The notes under the pieces are model-generated. The model searched no databases. It saw only the letters and a list, made by a program, of their open reading frames with translations, and had not been told where the DNA came from. The translations under genes were made by a program, and so were the position numbers. From the NCBI GenBank assembly GCA_022778715.1, contig JALFRW010000019.1, positions 1 to 64,000 of the forward strand: a stretch of 64,000 bases of DNA, read 5' to 3'. This stretch comes from Ezakiella sp. GTDB lineage: Bacteria; Bacillota; Clostridia; Tissierellales; Peptoniphilaceae. Below, one piece after another: positions 60,438-64,000 of this stretch. Within the stretch, counting starts at the first letter, position 1; each line of letters opens with the position of its first letter.

Positions 60438-61429
60438 AAAAGATTGCACTGATTTTAAGCACAATATTGATAATTGGACTAAGTGGTTGTGCTACGACCT
60501 TAAAAAGGCATGAACTCACATACTACGATTATTTTGACACAATCATTGAAATTGTTTACTACGACAACAAAACAGACACAGATGAGATGAATAAAAAGGT
60601 AGAACAAATTTTAAAATATTGGCATTATTACATGTCGAACTATCCGGGCGGAGTCATAGAAGCCTTAAACGAAACGCGTAAAGCGAATATACCGACACTT
60701 ATACCCCTATTTTCTAAAGTGTTGGAATGGGAAGAAAAAACAGGCTATGTGATAGACATTTCAAAGGGCGATTTGTTTATGCTTTGGAAAAACGCGATAG
60801 ACAGAGAAACTTTGCCAAATGAAAAAGACATAAAGGCGGCCTTGGAAAAGGGCGGACCGGAATCAATTGTATTAACGAACGAAAGCGTAGAATTAAAAGA
60901 TGGCGCAGATGTAGATCTCGGCGCAGTTTGCAAAGGCTATTTAAACGAAGAATTAAAAAAGTTTTTTAAAGATGAAGGCATAAAAAATTATATCATCTCA
61001 GCTGGAGGCAACGTTTCAGTGCTCGGCAAACCGCTTGAAAAAAAGAAAGACAGATTTTCGATAGGCATTGAAAGTCCATTTGAAATTGGTGCACCATTTG
61101 ATATTATTTATGCAAACGATAAATCTCTTGTAACGAGTGGGGACTACCAAAGATTTGCATTTATAAATGAAAAGAGATATCATCATATTGTGGATTTAAA
61201 AACCGGATACCCGGCAGAAAATGGCAAGCGCTCCATCACGATCGTGGGAGACGATGCTTTTTTGTGTGACTTTTTATCCACCACACTATTTTTGAAATCA
61301 GACGAAGAAATTAAAGAAATTATAAAAGATTTTCCGGGCTATGAATACTACATTATTTATGCCGACGGCTCGAATTACGTAAGTGAAGGACTAAAACCGT
61401 ATGTAAACTCGCTTGGCGCTAAAAATTAG
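60434..61429 (+). CDS. apbE: FAD:protein FMN transferase (ApbE lipoprotein), likely ATA start
   Basis: Attaches FMN covalently to Thr of extracytoplasmic flavoproteins such as Rnf and Nqr subunits. The mature part has YYDYFDTIIEIVYYDN, GYVIDISKGDLFML, the FAD-binding DLGAVCKGYLNEELKKF, NYIISAGGNVSVLG and YHHIVDLKTGYPAENG. A complete lipoprotein signal (KKIALILSTILIIGLSGCAT) is encoded only if translation starts at ATA 60434, four bases after GGGGGGAG and overlapping the comF stop. TTG 60467 would leave just seven residues before the lipid Cys and no positive charges. In-frame ATG, GTG or TTG codons are absent between the last stop at 60383 and 60467. Confidence 0.85.
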   Translation: MKKIALILSTILIIGLSGCATTLKRHELTYYDYFDTIIEIVYYDNKTDTDEMNKKVEQILKYWHYYMSNYPGGVIEALNETRKANIPTLIPLFSKVLEWEEKTGYVIDISKGDLFMLWKNAIDRETLPNEKDIKAALEKGGPESIVLTNESVELKDGADVDLGAVCKGYLNEELKKFFKDEGIKNYIISAGGNVSVLGKPLEKKKDRFSIGIESPFEIGAPFDIIYANDKSLVTSGDYQRFAFINEKRYHHIVDLKTGYPAENGKRSITIVGDDAFLCDFLSTTLFLKSDEEIKEIIKDFPGYEYYIIYADGSNYVSEGLKPYVNSLGAKN

Positions 61430-61437
61430 GAGAGAAT

Positions 61438-61974
61438 ATGAGAGATATAAAAGACATATTATTAAATACTTCCTATTCCAAAAATACTGCGGACAAAATG
61501 TGGCTCTTTATCGGGCTTGCGATCCCGGCAATTTCTTCAGCAATATTTTATGGATTTTCTCTGTTATTTGACACGACCGGGGTGTTTTCATTAATATGGA
61601 CAATATTAACCTGCGTGGCTTGGTATATTTATTCATACAAACTTTACGTTCGTGATATAAAATTTTCACGCGCGTTTTGGTGGCTAAATGGAGCTCCGAT
61701 TGCACTTAGCATATTTTCTTTTATCACAATCATAATGTGGCCGGACACGCCGGTATTTTTGAAGAATATTTCCTCAATGCACTCATTTTATATGTTGTGC
61801 TTCTCGGGATTTACCGTGCCGATAATTTCTCACATCTCACTCTTGTTTGAAAGTGTAAATTATTACAGATGGATGCCGATAGCACCGATAATTGCAACGC
61901 TTTTAAATATTGCACTATTTAGCCTGGGTTTTGACAGGGACTTAAACAAAAACGAAAATAGAAAAGGAATTTAA
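61438..61974 (+). CDS. Hypothetical membrane protein
   Basis: A 178-residue protein with five predicted membrane helices (about 21-42, 50-66, 77-99, 113-131 and 141-160) after a basic N-terminus. I recognise no family. It lies eight bases after apbE, in the same operon; a link to flavinylated membrane proteins is possible but not shown. Confidence 0.6.
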   Translation: MRDIKDILLNTSYSKNTADKMWLFIGLAIPAISSAIFYGFSLLFDTTGVFSLIWTILTCVAWYIYSYKLYVRDIKFSRAFWWLNGAPIALSIFSFITIIMWPDTPVFLKNISSMHSFYMLCFSGFTVPIISHISLLFESVNYYRWMPIAPIIATLLNIALFSLGFDRDLNKNENRKGI

Positions 61975-61987
61975 GAAAGGTGATAAA

Positions 61988-62215
61988 ATGGAAGATAAAT
62001 TTGAAGCAATCAGAGAAAAAGCTCATAGAGAACTGGACGGTCTACTCCACAAACTGGATACCGTTTACACTCCATCTAAAGCAGAAAGACGAGCATTAAA
62101 GACTACCGAAGCAGAACGCATGGACGGACGAGACACAGAGATTATGGATTTGAAGACACGACATAAGTTGCAAGAAGAGGAGTTACGCAAGAAAGCAGAA
62201 GAAAACCGGGACTAA
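61988..62215 (+). CDS. Small charged coiled-coil-like protein
   Basis: A 75-residue hydrophilic protein, more than half Glu, Lys, Arg and Asp, predicted as one long helix (KFEAIREKAHRELDGLLHKL, KTRHKLQEEELRKKAEENRD). AAGGTGATAAA precedes ATG 61988. No family recognised. It closes the gene run that began at ychF. Confidence 0.55.
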   Translation: MEDKFEAIREKAHRELDGLLHKLDTVYTPSKAERRALKTTEAERMDGRDTEIMDLKTRHKLQEEELRKKAEENRD

Positions 62216-62656
62216 TTTATTTTTAAAAACTTTAATCTACGAAAATCCGACTATTTTCATCAGGATTTAATAAAAGCACAATGTCTGTCGATAAATAGGC
62301 TGCATAATCAATTATCATAATTTAATCGGGATAAACTGTAAATTAAAAATAAAAAAAAGATTTCCGCGAAAAAGCGCGAAAAGCTAAGTTTGATATGAAG
62401 AAATTTACTACGTTTCTCGGTATAAAATATATCCTAATTAATCATATTAAAAAGCATAGAACATATGGCTAGTTAAAATAACCACTTCAATTTTGATATT
62501 TATTTGCGTGTCAAAAGGAGCATTTTATTAGAAAAATCTTAATTTTTAAAGTTAAGATTATATGCTTATAATTTCCCGCCTTTTGACCGCAAATTTATAT
62601 AAATTAATTCATTACAGTGAAGCACAACTATTTTACTTATTTTTCGGAGGTATATT
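62216..62656. other. Intergenic region before brnQ
   Basis: AT-rich, 441 bp, no coding frame. The last 160 bp hold the long stem-loop described separately. I looked for T-box and known leucine leader motifs and saw none. Confidence 0.5.
62503..62593 (+). promoter_or_regulatory. Long stem-loop upstream of brnQ (candidate cis-regulatory RNA)
   Basis: TTTGCG-T-GTCAAAAGG (62503-62518) pairs with CCTTTTGAC-CGCAAA (62579-62593): a 15-bp stem with one bulged base. A second perfect hairpin AATCTTAA/TTAAGATT (62535-62542 and 62552-62559) lies inside. It ends 63 bases before brnQ. No T run follows, so it is not a simple terminator. Confidence 0.5.
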
Positions 62657-64000
62657 ATGGAAAAACAGTTCACAACAAAAGATGTGTTTGTGACAGGGTT
62701 TGCATTATTTGCAATGTTTTTAGGTGCCGGTAATTTAATTTTCCCACCTAATATCGGGATAAATGCCGGAAGACTTTATCCCTTAGCAACGTTAGGATTT
62801 TTATTTACAGGGATTGCAATGCCGTTACTTGGCATTATTGCAACCACAAATACCAGCGGTAGCATGCTCAGCTTTACAGGAGTTGTTTCCAAAAAGTTTG
62901 CACTAATTTTTAATACTTTAATTCTCATGTGCATTGGACCTTTCCTTGCAATTCCAAGAACAGCTGCCACAACTTATGAAATAGGTATCGTTCCGATTTT
63001 TGGCGATTTACAGTGGGGGACGCTCTACGGTACTCCGGTTTCCAGAATCGTAGTTTCAGCAATTTATTTTATACTAACTTATATATTTGTAATTAAACCA
63101 TCAAAAGTTATTGACGTTATTGGTACTTATTTTACACCAATACTTTTAGTTTTATTGATAAGTTTAATCGTTAAGGGAATTATTGACCCAATCGGAGTTC
63201 CAGGCGAACCTAGAGTGGACAATGTGTTTACTTTAGGCTTTAAAGAAGGTTACCAAACCATGGACGCAATTGGAAGTTTCGCTATGGCGGGCGTTGCCAT
63301 CATGAGTATAAAGCAAAAGCTCACCGATGAAAGAAGAATTCAAAAAGCAACAATAGGAGCAGCAGTTATTGCAGCCATCGGTCTATTTATAGTTTACGGA
63401 GGATTTATTTATCTTGGAGCTACCGGATCAATTCAATTCAAAGATATCGCAAGAACGGAAGCTACAATTAAACTCGTGGAAGCAATTGGTTCAAATTTAG
63501 GAAAAACACTTCTTTCAATTTCTATGTGTTTTGCATGTCTTACCACATCAATCGGACTTATGACCACAATTGCAAACACATTCGAAGAAATGAGTCATGG
63601 AAAGATTTCCTATAAATTCACAGTTATAGTAGTTACAATTATTTCATTCTTCCTGTCAGTTAAAGGAGTAAACAATATCATAAAATTATCAGTGCCAATT
63701 TTGAGCACACTCTACCCGGTTGCAATAGTTATGATTCTTTTAAATATATTTAGACGTCATATTAAAAAAAGGACGATTTTTATTGGTGGAGCATATGGAG
63801 CACTCATTATTGGACTCCTCTACGGAATTGAAGCAATTAATAATAATCTAGCCATTATACAAAATTTCCTTTACAAATTGCCTTTGGGCAAAGATGGATT
63901 TGCTTGGGTGTTTACAGCGGTTGTTGGAATGATTATTGCAGCAGTTTTAAATCAAACGGTTTATAAAAATTCGAACAAAATGGATATAGCAGACTTGAAA
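62657..64000 (+). CDS. brnQ: Branched-chain amino acid transport system carrier BrnQ, 3' end outside window
   Basis: Starts at ATG 62657, seven bases after GGAGG, and reads open for 448 codons to the window end, so the C-terminus is missing by an unknown amount, likely small. Sodium-coupled importer of leucine, isoleucine and valine. The hallmark FVTGFALFAMFLGAGNLIFP and IAMPLLGIIA open it, with PRTAATTYEIG and about twelve helices. Its 5' region carries a long stem-loop that may regulate it. Confidence 0.93.
   Translation, partial: MEKQFTTKDVFVTGFALFAMFLGAGNLIFPPNIGINAGRLYPLATLGFLFTGIAMPLLGIIATTNTSGSMLSFTGVVSKKFALIFNTLILMCIGPFLAIPRTAATTYEIGIVPIFGDLQWGTLYGTPVSRIVVSAIYFILTYIFVIKPSKVIDVIGTYFTPILLVLLISLIVKGIIDPIGVPGEPRVDNVFTLGFKEGYQTMDAIGSFAMAGVAIMSIKQKLTDERRIQKATIGAAVIAAIGLFIVYGGFIYLGATGSIQFKDIARTEATIKLVEAIGSNLGKTLLSISMCFACLTTSIGLMTTIANTFEEMSHGKISYKFTVIVVTIISFFLSVKGVNNIIKLSVPILSTLYPVAIVMILLNIFRRHIKKRTIFIGGAYGALIIGLLYGIEAINNNLAIIQNFLYKLPLGKDGFAWVFTAVVGMIIAAVLNQTVYKNSNKMDIADLK

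Noticed and set aside
62216-62656. T-box riboswitch for brnQ
   Set aside because: No T-box sequence (TGGNACCGCG type) or specifier stem was found; only the long stem-loop remains.

Overview
The window looks like chromosome from a low-GC Gram-positive anaerobe. My best guess is an anaerobic coccus of the Tissierellia (Peptoniphilaceae type: Peptoniphilus, Anaerococcus, Finegoldia and relatives), judged from AT-rich coding, strong GGAGG ribosome binding sites, and Firmicute-only gene sets (walRK-yycHI-walJ-rlmH, sufCBDSU, veg, ricT, darA next to tmk and holB, SLH-anchored surface proteins). The genus is inference; there is no rRNA here.

Left end, 1-5400: a decaying mobilizable or integrative element beside the 3' end of guaA. 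On the minus strand lie an excisionase-like gene, a tyrosine integrase broken by an in-frame stop and a deletion, a virulence-E type primase/helicase broken at both ends, a MobC-like gene with an oriT-like palindrome, a small controller-type regulator with a palindromic operator over its promoter, and a fused nuclease-methyltransferase restriction-modification enzyme that runs off the left edge. On the plus strand an XRE repressor carries a frameshift. The restriction system looks intact in what can be seen, while the mobility genes are dead.

5500-36650: ordinary core genome. guaA; exported YcdB-like and G5/3D-domain cell wall proteins; tpx, an alcohol dehydrogenase and an asparaginase-type hydrolase; two tRNA-Arg genes embedded between a PsiE-like gene and the complete Wal regulon operon, which ends in a CBS-type inorganic pyrophosphatase. 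Then come a beta-class glutathione S-transferase (unusual here), a GNAT/beta-helix gene pair, veg, an ABC exporter, msrAB, a YitT protein, ung with an apparently leaderless promoter, and the conserved tmk-darA-holB-ricT block.

36650-44350: a visibly GC-richer island with its own codon use, bounded by terminators. It encodes a three-part signalling module (7TM-like degenerate kinase, NarX-type histidine kinase, NarL-type regulator, coupled by ATGA overlaps) followed by a large SLH-anchored surface protein with duplicated N-terminal domains. Debris at its left flank suggests transfer.

44400-64000: core genome again. An SLH-anchored metallophosphoesterase, cobA, a PIN-like protein, the suf operon, a Na+/Ca2+ exchanger, and a tightly packed run ychF-pdaA-recD2-comF-apbE-membrane protein, where apbE seems to start at an ATA codon overlapping the comF stop. 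The window ends inside brnQ, which is preceded by a long unexplained stem-loop. No CRISPR array, rRNA or classical riboswitch was recognised.
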